Assembly: GCA_903885885.1 (NCBI GenBank)
Contig: CAISKJ010000257.1
Coordinates: forward strand, 1-6,169
DNA from: an uncultured delta proteobacterium
GTDB taxonomy: Bacteria; Myxococcota_A; Polyangia; Polyangiales; Ga0077539
DNA: 6,169 bases
Direction of reading: 5' to 3'
Shown here: positions 1-6,169 of the stretch, one piece after another
Numbering within the stretch: position 1 is the first letter of the stretch
Layout: every line of letters starts with the position of its first letter
Made by a program: the position numbers and the translations under genes
The notes under the pieces: model-generated
Seen by the model: only the letters and a program-made list of their open reading frames with translations
What the model was told of the DNA's origin: nothing
The model's database searches: none

Positions 1-504
1 GAGCCCGTGCCCGACACCGCGGCGCCCACGGTGATCGTGCGGGCGACCGACTCGGCGCGCTCCGAGACGCCGGTGGTGGCCGCGGTCGACGCGAGCGTCG
101 AGGCGCCCCCCGAGGCGCGCCCCACGCGCCCCAACGGGCGTCGCACGGGCGAGCAGACGGCGCGCGCGGGGAGCCACGACGCGGGCGCCGCGCAGGCGCT
201 CGGGGCGATGCGCGAGGTATTGCTCTTCCCCAACCCGCCGGGGGTGGTGTATTCCCTCAACGGAGGGGCGCCAGTTCAGTGGAGATCGCAGAGCCCGCGC
301 ATCGGTCAGTTTCAGGTCGGGCAACGAATCCGCTTCGTGGTCACGGCCAGCACCGGTACGCATGAGCCGCGCGAATGGAGCGACGTGATCCCGCCGGGCG
401 ACGGCCCGCTTCGCATTCCCCTTCGCCTGCGGCCGGTGGCGAGCGCCCCCGACGTAGACAGCACCGCCGCGGTGCACGTGCCCGAGCGCTTTCCGCTCAA
501 CTGA
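1..504 (+). CDS. C-terminal part of a PEGA-like domain protein (5' end outside window)
   Basis: The frame is open from the first base (Glu-Pro precede the GTG at 7), so this is probably the 3' end of a longer gene and not a 165-aa protein starting at 7. Numbered from that GTG, residues 1-68 are a low-complexity Ala/Pro/Arg-rich linker without predicted structure. Residues 70-142 look like a compact beta domain: VLLFPNPPGVVYSLNGG resembles the 'PxGxxxxxNG' hairpin of PEGA-type surface domains, and it ends in the alternating strand LRIPLRLRPV. In myxobacteria such linker-plus-PEGA tails often end Ser/Thr protein kinases or envelope proteins, but no kinase motif is visible here, so the parent protein is unknown. 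Third codon positions stay G/C-rich to the TGA at 502-504, supporting real coding to the end. The next gene starts at or before this stop, so the two are probably co-translated. Domain assignment is tentative; coding status is fairly secure. Confidence 0.65.
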   Translation, partial: EPVPDTAAPTVIVRATDSARSETPVVAAVDASVEAPPEARPTRPNGRRTGEQTARAGSHDAGAAQALGAMREVLLFPNPPGVVYSLNGGAPVQWRSQSPRIGQFQVGQRIRFVVTASTGTHEPREWSDVIPPGDGPLRIPLRLRPVASAPDVDSTAAVHVPERFPLN

Positions 505-1373
505 TCGTCGGCTGCGCCCTCGCGCTTGCGCCGTCGACGGCGCGCGCCGACGAGGTCGACGACCTCAGTCTCGGCCGCGATTCGTACGTGAACGGCGAGT
601 ACGCCGTGGCGATCGAGCGCCTGCGTCCGCTCGTGAGCCTCGAGGCGGTGGGGACGCGCGGCGCCGTGCTCATCACCGCCGCGCGGCGCTACTACGCGGC
701 GTGCCTCTACGCGCTGCGCCAGGAGGCCGAGGCCCGCACGACCCTCGAGCGCATGCTGCGCGAAGACCCCGACGCGCGCCTCGACCAGACGCAGTACGAC
801 CCACGCTTCGTGCGCTTCTTCGAACTCCTGTTGCGCGAGATGCAGCCCGAGCTCGACCGCCTGCGCACCGAGCGGGTGCTCTCGCGCGAGCAGGCCGAGA
901 CGCGGCGCGCCGCGCGCGAGGCGCTCATGCGCGAGCTCCTCACGCACGCCACCGTCGACGATCGGGCGCCGCGCGAGCTCATGTGGGTGCCCTTCGGCGT
1001 GGGCCAGATCGCGAACGGTCAGCGCGGCCTCGGCGCGGTGTTTCTCGTCACCGAGCTCGTGCTCGCGGCGTCGACCGTAGCGACCTACTTCGCGCACCAG
1101 GTGGTGACCCCCGCCGACGGCACCCTCGAGGGCGTCGAGGAGTTTACCCAAGCGCAGACCGCGCAGGCGCTCGAGATCACCAACTGGGTCTCCGCGGGCC
1201 TCCTCGTCGCGGTGGCCGCCGCGGGGATCGCGCACGCCAACGTGACGTGGCAGCCCGAGCGTCGCCGCGTCGTGCCGGTCCCGATGCCCCCGGAGTTTCA
1301 GGGCGTACGTATCATGGCGGGCGCCGCGCCCGACGGCAGCGGCGCGCGCGTGGGGTTGCACGTGCGCTTCTGA
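501..1373 (+). CDS. Exported TPR-like protein with two C-terminal membrane helices
   Basis: Function unknown; probably an envelope protein with a protein-interaction domain. Numbered from CTG 501 (290 aa): residues 2-16 are a hydrophobic stretch ending STARA|D, a signal-peptidase-I-like site. Residues 22-94 form amphipathic helix pairs of TPR type (LGRDSYVNGEYAVAIERL; ARRYYAACLYALRQEAEA..LERMLREDP). Residues 108-148 are a charged helix. Residues 164-178 (PFGVGQIANGQRGLG) recall the 'P..GQ..NGQ..(K/R)G' motif before membrane helices in DUF5683-like proteins. Membrane helices lie near 177-198 and 226-246, followed by a short basic tail. The start is uncertain. No ATG, GTG or TTG lies in frame between ATG 375 and GTG 588. 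ATG 375 overlaps the upstream gene by 130 nt and its first 42 codons have poor codon bias, whereas bias becomes typical from 501, where CTG overlaps the upstream TGA (CTGA). GTG 588 would lose the signal peptide. The gene is real; its function is not assignable. Confidence 0.8.
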   Translation: MIVGCALALAPSTARADEVDDLSLGRDSYVNGEYAVAIERLRPLVSLEAVGTRGAVLITAARRYYAACLYALRQEAEARTTLERMLREDPDARLDQTQYDPRFVRFFELLLREMQPELDRLRTERVLSREQAETRRAAREALMRELLTHATVDDRAPRELMWVPFGVGQIANGQRGLGAVFLVTELVLAASTVATYFAHQVVTPADGTLEGVEEFTQAQTAQALEITNWVSAGLLVAVAAAGIAHANVTWQPERRRVVPVPMPPEFQGVRIMAGAAPDGSGARVGLHVRF

Positions 1374-1449
1374 GCCCGCGCGAAAATGAATGGTGAAGGT
1401 GGGCGCGCCGTTGAGGCATAGACGCGGTGCACCACAGCGGTGACCAACC

Positions 1450-1457
1450 AGGAGGAG
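1450..1457 (+). promoter_or_regulatory. Strong ribosome binding site of the cytochrome c gene
   Basis: AGGAGGAG lies 6 nt before ATG 1464, a near-perfect Shine-Dalgarno match. It decides the start against the in-frame GTG at 1440, which lies upstream of this site and would translate through it. An in-frame ATG at 1470 is also possible but less well spaced. It is the strongest RBS seen in this window. Confidence 0.85.
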
Positions 1458-1463
1458 CTTCGA

Positions 1464-1817
1464 ATGGTGATGAAGATCGATCGTGAGCGGGGTCGTTGGG
1501 GCGTGTGCTTTGGCGTGCTCGGCGCGCTCGTGCTGGCCGGCGCGATGGTCACCACCCCGCAGGTGGCCGAGGCGCAGCGGCGCCCCGCGGCGCCCGTGGG
1601 CGTGGCGCAGTTCAACAAGGCCTGCGGGCGCTGCCACCCCAACGGCGGCGAGGATACGGGCCCCGAGATTCGCAACCTCAACAAGACCGAAGAAGAGATG
1701 ACGAAGATCATCCGCGGCGGTCAGAAGCGCATGCGCGCCATCCCGCCCAACAAGCTCTCCAACGCCGACCTCACCAAGGTGATGGTCTTTCTCCGCAGCA
1801 TTCACGCCGTACGCTGA
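1464..1817 (+). CDS. Small exported class I (monoheme) cytochrome c
   Basis: A 117-aa periplasmic electron carrier. A basic N-terminus (MVMKIDRERGR) is followed by a hydrophobic core (about residues 13-30) and a signal-peptidase-I-like site AEA|Q near residue 37. The mature part of about 80 residues carries one heme-attachment motif, CGRCH at residues 54-58, with His58 as the proximal ligand. GPEIRNLNKTEEEMTKIIRGG matches the middle helix of class I cytochromes. Met90 in RMRAIPP is the likely distal ligand, in the usual position before the C-terminal helix NADLTKVMVFLRSI that packs on the heme. The fold is complete and minimal. No oxidase, reductase or heme-maturation gene lies nearby, so its redox partner is unknown. 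It follows the TPR-like gene by 90 nt, has its own strong RBS, and is followed by a strong hairpin terminator. No clear promoter was recognised in the 90-nt gap. The family call is secure; the pathway is not. Confidence 0.93.
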   Translation: MVMKIDRERGRWGVCFGVLGALVLAGAMVTTPQVAEAQRRPAAPVGVAQFNKACGRCHPNGGEDTGPEIRNLNKTEEEMTKIIRGGQKRMRAIPPNKLSNADLTKVMVFLRSIHAVR

Positions 1818-1820
1818 ACA

Positions 1821-1835
1821 GCGCGCTTCTCGCGC
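1821..1835. repeat. Short GC hairpin next to the terminator
   Basis: GCGCG-CTTCT-CGCGC gives a 5-bp perfect stem with a 5-nt loop. It starts 3 nt after the cytochrome stop codon and ends 2 nt before the larger terminator stem. It may assist termination or protect a 3' end, but a stem this short is also expected by chance in DNA of this composition. Confidence 0.35.
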
Positions 1836-1837
1836 GA

Positions 1838-1873
1838 GGGCGGCAGACTTCAAGCATCACTTGAAGGCCGCCC
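1838..1873. terminator. Bidirectional hairpin terminator between convergent genes
   Basis: The left arm is GGGCGGC + AGA + CTTCAAG, the loop CATCA, and the right arm CTTGAAG + GCCGCCC. All 14 pairs are Watson-Crick, with a single 3-nt bulge (AGA, 1845-1847) on the left arm. It begins 20 nt after the cytochrome c stop and ends 27 nt before the pcnB stop on the other strand, the only gap between the two convergent genes. There is no T-tract on either side, so it would work as a stable hairpin of the kind seen in GC-rich bacteria and not as a classic U-tract terminator. The structure is certain; termination in both directions is inferred from its position. Confidence 0.8.
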
Positions 1874-1900
1874 CATCGGTTCACCGCACAAACGACGATG

Positions 1901-3247
1901 TCAGCGTGACGTGACCGGTCGCGGGCTGTGCGCGGCGCCGTGCTCGCCCACGTGGCGCGGCTTCGCGCCGGGCTCGCGGCCATCGATCACCCGCTGAATG
2001 GTCGCGGCGTCGACGTTGCGGGCCTGCGCGTCGAGCGTCCATACCTCGGCCGACTCGGGATAGAAATCGCGCTTGAGCAGCGTGTGGTGGCGCCCCGAGG
2101 CGATGCGGCGTTGCACGGCCACCACCTGGCGCACGCGGTCGAAGAGCTTGCGCGGAATGGCCAGGCGCTCTTGCATCGGTTCGAAGAAGCTGGTGACGGC
2201 CGCGGCGATGTCGCGCTCGCCCTCGAGGGCCTCGAGCGCGGGCTCGAGCACCAGCGACGCGAGGAGCGACGCGTCGGAGGCCGCGGCCTCGGCGGGGATG
2301 CGCGCGTCGTGGACGCGGAGGCGTTGCCAGAGGCGCGTGCGGTTGTGCGGGTCGTCGTCGAGAAAGGCCGACAGCTCGGGGAGCACCACGGCGAGCACGC
2401 CCGTCTCCCACGCGAGCCAGAAGGCGCGGCGCGAGGCCCCGCCGCGGAGGAGCCGTAAGATCTCTTCGAGGAGGCGCGGGCGCGCGGCGCGCAGGAGGTC
2501 GTCGCGGTGCACCACGATGGCGTCGTACACGTCGGGCTCGATGCCAAGGTCGAGGCGCGCGGCGAACTTGATGGCCCGCAGGATGCGCACCGGGTCTTCG
2601 CGGAAGCGCACGTCGGCGTCGCCGATGGTGCGGATCACCCTGCGCTCGATGTCGGCGAGGCCGCCCACGTAGTCGACGATCTCGCGGCGCTCGAGGTCGT
2701 AGAAGAGGGCGTTCATGGTGAAGTCGCGGCGCGCTGCGTCTTCCCAGGGCTCGCCGAAGACGTTGTCGTGACGGATGAGGAGGTCTTGATCGTCGTCGGG
2801 GCGGCGGGGCCTCGCCGCGGCGATCACGGCCTGCGCGTCGGTGTGCGCGTCGGCGCCGTCGTCGCCGTCAACCTCGGCCGAGGCTGACCAGTCGATGGAC
2901 TCGTCGAGGGGGAGGTCCATCGAGGGGTCTTTGCGGAAGGTGGCGACCTCGATGATCTTCGACCCGAACATGATGTGGGCGAGGCGAAAGCGGCGCCCGA
3001 TGATGCGGCAGTTGCGAAAGAGGTGCTTCACCTCGTTGGGGCGCGCGCTCGTCGCAACGTCGAAGTCTTTGGGGGTGCGACCGAGCAGGAGGTCGCGCAC
3101 GCACCCGCCGACCAGGTAGGCCGCGTGACCGCTGCGCACCAGTCGCTTGACCACCTTGGCCGCGTCGGCGTCGATGCGCTCGGGCGATACCGTGAAGGGT
3201 ACGGTGCGGGGCGTCGGGCGGTTGTTGCTAGAAGACGAGGCAGACAC
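1901..3247 (-). CDS. pcnB: Poly(A) polymerase PcnB (polynucleotide adenylyltransferase, class II nucleotidyltransferase)
   Basis: Adds 3' poly(A) tails to RNA from ATP, tagging it for exonuclease decay; cytoplasmic. 448 aa, similar in length to other bacterial members. The nucleotidyltransferase head shows GGCVRD (47-52) and the catalytic DxD, Asp61/Asp63 in KDFDVAT. IIGRRFRLAH (83-91 region), followed by IIEVATFR, is the signature separating bacterial poly(A) polymerases from CCA-adding enzymes. RRDFTMNAL (173-181) and RFREDPVRILRAIKFAARL (about 214-232) are the conserved neck motifs. The helical C-terminal half includes a segment near 345-370 (FFEPMQERLAIPRKLFDRVRQV) typical of PcnB. Odd: about residues 118-155 are an acidic Asp/Ala-rich insertion of roughly 30 residues compared, from memory, with the E. 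coli enzyme. Start: GTG at 3247 with no clear Shine-Dalgarno; no other good start precedes the conserved core, and the first 20 residues are Ser/Asn/Pro-rich. It faces the cytochrome gene tail to tail and lies 139 nt downstream of the FKBP gene. PAP over CCA-adding activity rests on the signature only. Confidence 0.93.
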   Translation of the reverse strand: MSASSSSNNRPTPRTVPFTVSPERIDADAAKVVKRLVRSGHAAYLVGGCVRDLLLGRTPKDFDVATSARPNEVKHLFRNCRIIGRRFRLAHIMFGSKIIEVATFRKDPSMDLPLDESIDWSASAEVDGDDGADAHTDAQAVIAAARPRRPDDDQDLLIRHDNVFGEPWEDAARRDFTMNALFYDLERREIVDYVGGLADIERRVIRTIGDADVRFREDPVRILRAIKFAARLDLGIEPDVYDAIVVHRDDLLRAARPRLLEEILRLLRGGASRRAFWLAWETGVLAVVLPELSAFLDDDPHNRTRLWQRLRVHDARIPAEAAASDASLLASLVLEPALEALEGERDIAAAVTSFFEPMQERLAIPRKLFDRVRQVVAVQRRIASGRHHTLLKRDFYPESAEVWTLDAQARNVDAATIQRVIDGREPGAKPRHVGEHGAAHSPRPVTSR

Positions 3248-3386
3248 AGGGGAGACCCATCGTGCGCAGTGAAGATATCGTTGGAGCGCGCCGCAGCCGT
3301 CAGGCCACGGAGGGCTGGTACCATACGCCGCGCTCTATCGTTTCACCAGCGCTCCGCGAAGGCGCTCACCGCGGGGTGTATTCTGT

Positions 3387-3893
3387 CTACGAGACCTCGC
3401 CCTCGGGGCTTCGCTGCTCGGCCAGCTCGGCGCGCGCGGCGAGCACCTCGTCGTCGGTGGCGGGGTGAACCTCGACGACGCGCACCTGAAAGTTGAGCGT
3501 CTCGCCCGCGAGGGGGTGGTTGGCGTCGACGGTGACGTGGGTCTCGTGCACCTCGATGACGCGCATGGTGAGGGTTGTGCCGTCGTCGCCCTCGGCCGAG
3601 AACTCTTGCCCGATGACCACCTTGGAGGGGTCGGGAAACTCGCTGAGGTCGACGTCGAACACGTCGGTGTCGTCGCGCAGGCCGTAGGCGTCTTCGGGGG
3701 CCACGGTGACGTTGACCACCTCGCCCGCGGCGGAGCCCTCGAGCGCCATTTCGAGGCCGGGCACCACGGCGCCGAGGCCCCACACGAAGCTCTGCGGGTC
3801 TTCGCCGTCGGTGCTCTCGAGCAGGTTGCCGCGGTTGTCGCGAAGTGTGTAGTGAATCTGCACGAACATGCCGGGGCCGATGGTTGCGCTCAT
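3387..3893 (-). CDS. slyD: SlyD-family FKBP-type peptidyl-prolyl cis-trans isomerase
   Basis: A prolyl isomerase and folding helper, probably cytoplasmic since no signal peptide is present. 168 aa from ATG 3893. The FKBP part is split around an insert-in-flap chaperone domain, as in SlyD: MFVQIHYTLRDNRGNLLEST (9-28), then FVWGLGAVVPGLEMALEGSAAGEV (36-58), APEDAYG (65-71), the flap insert about 72-125, and the diagnostic return motif DANHPLAGETLNFQVRVVEV (123-142). The C-terminus is a short acidic helix (ATDDEVLAARAELAEQ) and lacks the Cys/His-rich metal-binding tail of E. coli SlyD, so a nickel-storage role is not supported. ATG 3893 is chosen over GTG 3905 because GGGAG (3903-3899) precedes it by 5 nt and the GTG would lie inside that site. 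It starts 57 nt after the stop of the outer-membrane assembly gene on the same strand and may be co-transcribed with it. Family call is secure; strict orthology to slyD is less so. Confidence 0.92.
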   Translation of the reverse strand: MSATIGPGMFVQIHYTLRDNRGNLLESTDGEDPQSFVWGLGAVVPGLEMALEGSAAGEVVNVTVAPEDAYGLRDDTDVFDVDLSEFPDPSKVVIGQEFSAEGDDGTTLTMRVIEVHETHVTVDANHPLAGETLNFQVRVVEVHPATDDEVLAARAELAEQRSPEGEVS

Positions 3894-3898
3894 AAGTG

Positions 3899-3903
3899 CT
3901 CCC
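3899..3903 (-). promoter_or_regulatory. Ribosome binding site of the SlyD-family gene
   Basis: On the minus strand GGGAG lies 5 nt before ATG 3893. It selects this ATG over the in-frame GTG at 3905, giving a 168-aa protein. Confidence 0.7.
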
Positions 3904-3950
3904 ACGATCGAACAATGGAACGCCCGCCGCGCGCGAGTTTTCGGCGCACG

Positions 3951-6169
3951 TTAGAGCGTGTTGCCCAGATAGAACTGCACCGTCTGGATCCAGTTTTCAC
4001 CGGCCTCGCGGTAGTAGAAGGGCACGAAGCCCACGTCGAAGGCGAGGATGCCGACGGGGGTGGTGGCCCGCACGCCGGCGCCGGGGGAGAAGCGCAGGCG
4101 CCACCACTCGGAGACGGGCGGCGGCTTGCGCCACACGTTGCCCAGGTCGGCGAAGGCTCCCACCTCGAGGCAGATGCCCGCGAAGGGGCACCAACCCGTG
4201 GGGATGCGCAGGTCGGCCACGAGGTTGAGGTAGAACTCTCCGCCCTGACCGACGGCGAAATCGCGCGCGTCGATGGCGTCTTGGGGGATGAGCTGGTTCT
4301 GCGTCCACCCGCGCATGGAGCTCGCGCCGCCGAGCCAGAAGAGCCGCGAGGGGTGGGTGTTCTCGTTGCCCGCGAGGCTCACGTTGCGGCCGCCGCGCGC
4401 GCTCAGCGAGAGCACCGCGTTGGCCACGGGCAGGGGGATGTACCCGGTGAGGCGGCCTTCGAAGTGCGCGGTGATGTCCGACGGCCGCGGGGCCGGCCCC
4501 TCGCCCGCGAAGCCGAGGAGAAAGAGCATCTCGCTCGTGAGCGAGGCGTACACGCCGCGCGTGGGCGTGAGGGGGTTGTCGCGGCCGTCCCACACGACGC
4601 CGAGGCGCAGCGCGGCGAGGTCGCTCCGACCGGGGGCGTAGCGTAGAAACGACTGGAGCTGCGGGCGCACGCGCACCACGCACTGGGCGTTGACGGCGTC
4701 GACCTCGGCGGGGGTGAGCGCCTCGGCGGCGCGGCGACCGTTGCGAAACTCGGTGACGGCGTTGGCGCGCGCGACCGGGAGCTCGTTGCGGAGGCACTCT
4801 TCGACGAGGCACCCCTCGATGGAGTCGGCGCGGCAGAAGAGGCCCACGTCGATGCGCTGCACCTCGGTGGTCCACGAGAAGGCGAGGCGTTGGATGGGGC
4901 GCCACGAGAGCGTGCCGCCGAGGCTGAGGGTGACGAGGCTCAGCGACCAGGGCTGCAGCGCGCGGCTCAGCACCGCGTCGACGGAGGCCGCGAAGCGAGG
5001 CCCGAGCCCGGGGATGTACGGGAACGCGAGGGAGACCGGGAAGCGGCCCGTGAGGCGGTTCACGTCGAGGTCGGCGACGCCGGTGAAGTCGGGCGGCGTG
5101 GGCGCCACCACGGGGAGCGGCAGGAGGTACCCGACCTCGGGGCGCACCGCGAGGTTCATCGCGTAGCCGCCGATGTCGAGGAAGGCGAACTCGAGCCCGA
5201 GGCGCGCGCCCTGCCCCAGCGAGAAGCCCGCGCGGGCCTCGACGCTGTAGCGCCGGTCTTCGACCACGCGCACGAGGAGGGTCTTCACGGGCGCCTCGAC
5301 GTCGCCGTCTTCGAGGCCCACGTTGACGCTGGTGAAGACGCCGAGGTCGTAGATCTGCCGCTGGCTCGCGCGCTGCGCGGTGAGCGAGAAGGTGTCTCCC
5401 TGACGGAGCGCGAGGCGCGAGAGGATCACCGACTCGCGCGCCGTGACGTTGCCGCGCACCTCGACGCGCCCGATGCGCACGCGGGGCCCCTCGTGGATGA
5501 CCACCCGCACGCGCGTGCGGGTGTGGTCCGGCGAGCGCTCGATCTCGGGCTCGATGCGCGCGAAGGCGTAGCCCCGCTCGCGGTACCAGTCGCCGAGGCG
5601 CACGCGGCCTTCGCTCACCTCGCGGTACGAGAGGGCCACGCCGAGGCGCAGCCCCCAGGCCTCGGCGAGCGCGGCGCTCGGCTGCGTGCGGTTGCCCTCG
5701 AAGGTGAGCTCCTCGACGGCGCTGCGCGGGCCCTCGGTGACGCGCAGGCTCACGTCGACGCGGGGCCCCTGCGGGGTCTCGACGCGGGCGGTGTCGGGCG
5801 CGGCGACGGCGGCGTCGAGGTAGCCTCGCTCGCGGTACGCGTCGACGATGCGCTGCGCCGCGGTGGCGTAGGCGCCCGGGGTGAAGGTGCGCTCGCGGAA
5901 GATGCGCCCGCGGTAGGTGCGCGGGCCCTGCGGGAGCTCGGCGCGCGCGGCCCCCTCGACGATGGCCGTGAGCTCGGCCTCGGTGAGCACCGTCGCGCCG
6001 GGGAAGCGCAGCGCGCGCACCAGCACCTGGCGCCCCTCGGTGAGGGAGAAGCGCACCGTGCGAACCCCCGGGCGCGCCGGGTCGGCGGGGAGCAGCGCGG
6101 CGCGCACGCGGGCGTCGCTCCACGCGCGGCGGGCGTAGAAATCTTGCACGCGCGACGAGAACGACGAGA
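3951..6169 (-). CDS. BamA-like Omp85 outer-membrane assembly protein (N-terminus outside window)
   Basis: Omp85 proteins insert beta-barrel proteins into the outer membrane. The frame runs open to the window edge (SSFSSR precede the GTG at 6149), so the 5' end, signal peptide and at least one POTRA region are missing. Numbered from that GTG (732 aa visible): residues 1-39 are the end of one POTRA; three more follow at about 40-140, 141-221 and 222-299, each ending in a strand such as VSLRVTEG or VRVVIHEG. At least four POTRAs argue against TamA (three) and for BamA. The barrel (about 300-732) has canonical motifs: WDGRDNPLTPTRG (520-532), the L6 motif MRGW (612-615), FADLGNVW (666-673), the strand GAGVRATTPVGILAFDVGF, and a C-terminal beta-signal VQFYLGNTL that ends in Leu where an aromatic is usual. 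Odd: a long loop at about 437-492 holds Cys439, 447, 452 and 490, with another pair at 654 and 660. No separate POTRA-binding partners are in view. Confidence 0.93.
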   Translation of the reverse strand, partial: SSFSSRVQDFYARRAWSDARVRAALLPADPARPGVRTVRFSLTEGRQVLVRALRFPGATVLTEAELTAIVEGAARAELPQGPRTYRGRIFRERTFTPGAYATAAQRIVDAYRERGYLDAAVAAPDTARVETPQGPRVDVSLRVTEGPRSAVEELTFEGNRTQPSAALAEAWGLRLGVALSYREVSEGRVRLGDWYRERGYAFARIEPEIERSPDHTRTRVRVVIHEGPRVRIGRVEVRGNVTARESVILSRLALRQGDTFSLTAQRASQRQIYDLGVFTSVNVGLEDGDVEAPVKTLLVRVVEDRRYSVEARAGFSLGQGARLGLEFAFLDIGGYAMNLAVRPEVGYLLPLPVVAPTPPDFTGVADLDVNRLTGRFPVSLAFPYIPGLGPRFAASVDAVLSRALQPWSLSLVTLSLGGTLSWRPIQRLAFSWTTEVQRIDVGLFCRADSIEGCLVEECLRNELPVARANAVTEFRNGRRAAEALTPAEVDAVNAQCVVRVRPQLQSFLRYAPGRSDLAALRLGVVWDGRDNPLTPTRGVYASLTSEMLFLLGFAGEGPAPRPSDITAHFEGRLTGYIPLPVANAVLSLSARGGRNVSLAGNENTHPSRLFWLGGASSMRGWTQNQLIPQDAIDARDFAVGQGGEFYLNLVADLRIPTGWCPFAGICLEVGAFADLGNVWRKPPPVSEWWRLRFSPGAGVRATTPVGILAFDVGFVPFYYREAGENWIQTVQFYLGNTL

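Noticed and set aside
501..545. Lipobox-like IVGC near the start of the TPR-like protein
   Set aside because: The cysteine falls too early for a normal lipoprotein signal, and the hydrophobic stretch continues past it to an ARA|D site that fits signal peptidase I better.
1401..1420. GGCGCGCC palindrome and TTGAGG as a promoter or operator before the cytochrome gene
   Set aside because: An 8-bp GC palindrome is common in this composition, and no matching -10 box follows TTGAGG at the usual distance.
312..1853. 513-codon open frame on the minus strand opposite the TPR-like and cytochrome genes
   Set aside because: Its product is a His/Arg/Gly-rich string without any domain, and it lies antisense to genes with clear signal peptides and a CxxCH motif. 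Long antisense open frames are expected when third positions are nearly all G/C.
3248..3386. 139-nt gap between the FKBP and pcnB genes as a site for an RNA gene, promoter or terminator
   Set aside because: Only a weak 5-bp stem (AGCGC/GCGCT, 3348-3366) and no convincing -35/-10 pair were seen; no cloverleaf is present.
3465..4646. 393-codon open frame on the plus strand opposite the FKBP and Omp85 genes
   Set aside because: It is the mirror of two strongly conserved genes, with low-complexity Ala/Glu/His/Gly content and no recognisable motif.
3997..6123. 708-codon open frame on the minus strand in another frame inside the Omp85 gene
   Set aside because: Almost entirely Arg/Ala/Pro/Gly, as expected from a shifted reading of GC-rich codons; the Omp85 frame has all the conserved motifs.

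Overview
This 6.2-kb window is very GC-rich chromosomal DNA, with a strong preference for G or C at third codon positions. It reads like a Gram-negative, outer-membrane-bearing bacterium. The mix of an Omp85 assembly factor, a bacterial poly(A) polymerase, a SlyD-type isomerase, a small c-type cytochrome and TPR/PEGA-flavoured envelope proteins suggests Myxococcota, perhaps a Polyangia-like lineage. The lineage call is inference from style and gene content only.

Plus strand, left part (1-1817): (i) the 3' end of a gene that begins upstream of the window, with a Pro/Ala-rich linker and a PEGA-like C-terminal beta domain; (ii) directly behind it, with an unusual start, an exported TPR-like protein with two membrane helices; (iii) after a 90-nt gap and a strong ribosome binding site, a small exported class I cytochrome c. 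A 14-bp stem hairpin at 1838-1873 closes this block and sits between convergent genes, so it can stop transcription from both sides.

Minus strand, right part (6169-1901, read right to left): a BamA-like Omp85 outer-membrane protein whose N-terminus lies outside the window, then a SlyD-family FKBP peptidyl-prolyl isomerase 57 nt downstream, then after 139 nt a PcnB-type poly(A) polymerase. The three genes are co-directional. The first two could share a transcript; pcnB may be separate.

No tRNA, rRNA, CRISPR array, insertion sequence or phage gene was seen. Most of the window is conserved housekeeping material and I found no convincing new multi-gene system. The points most worth a second look are the non-canonical start of the TPR-like gene (a sharp codon-periodicity switch exactly at a CTGA stop/start overlap), the cysteine-rich extracellular-type loop in the Omp85 barrel, the acidic insertion in the poly(A) polymerase, and the clean bidirectional terminator.
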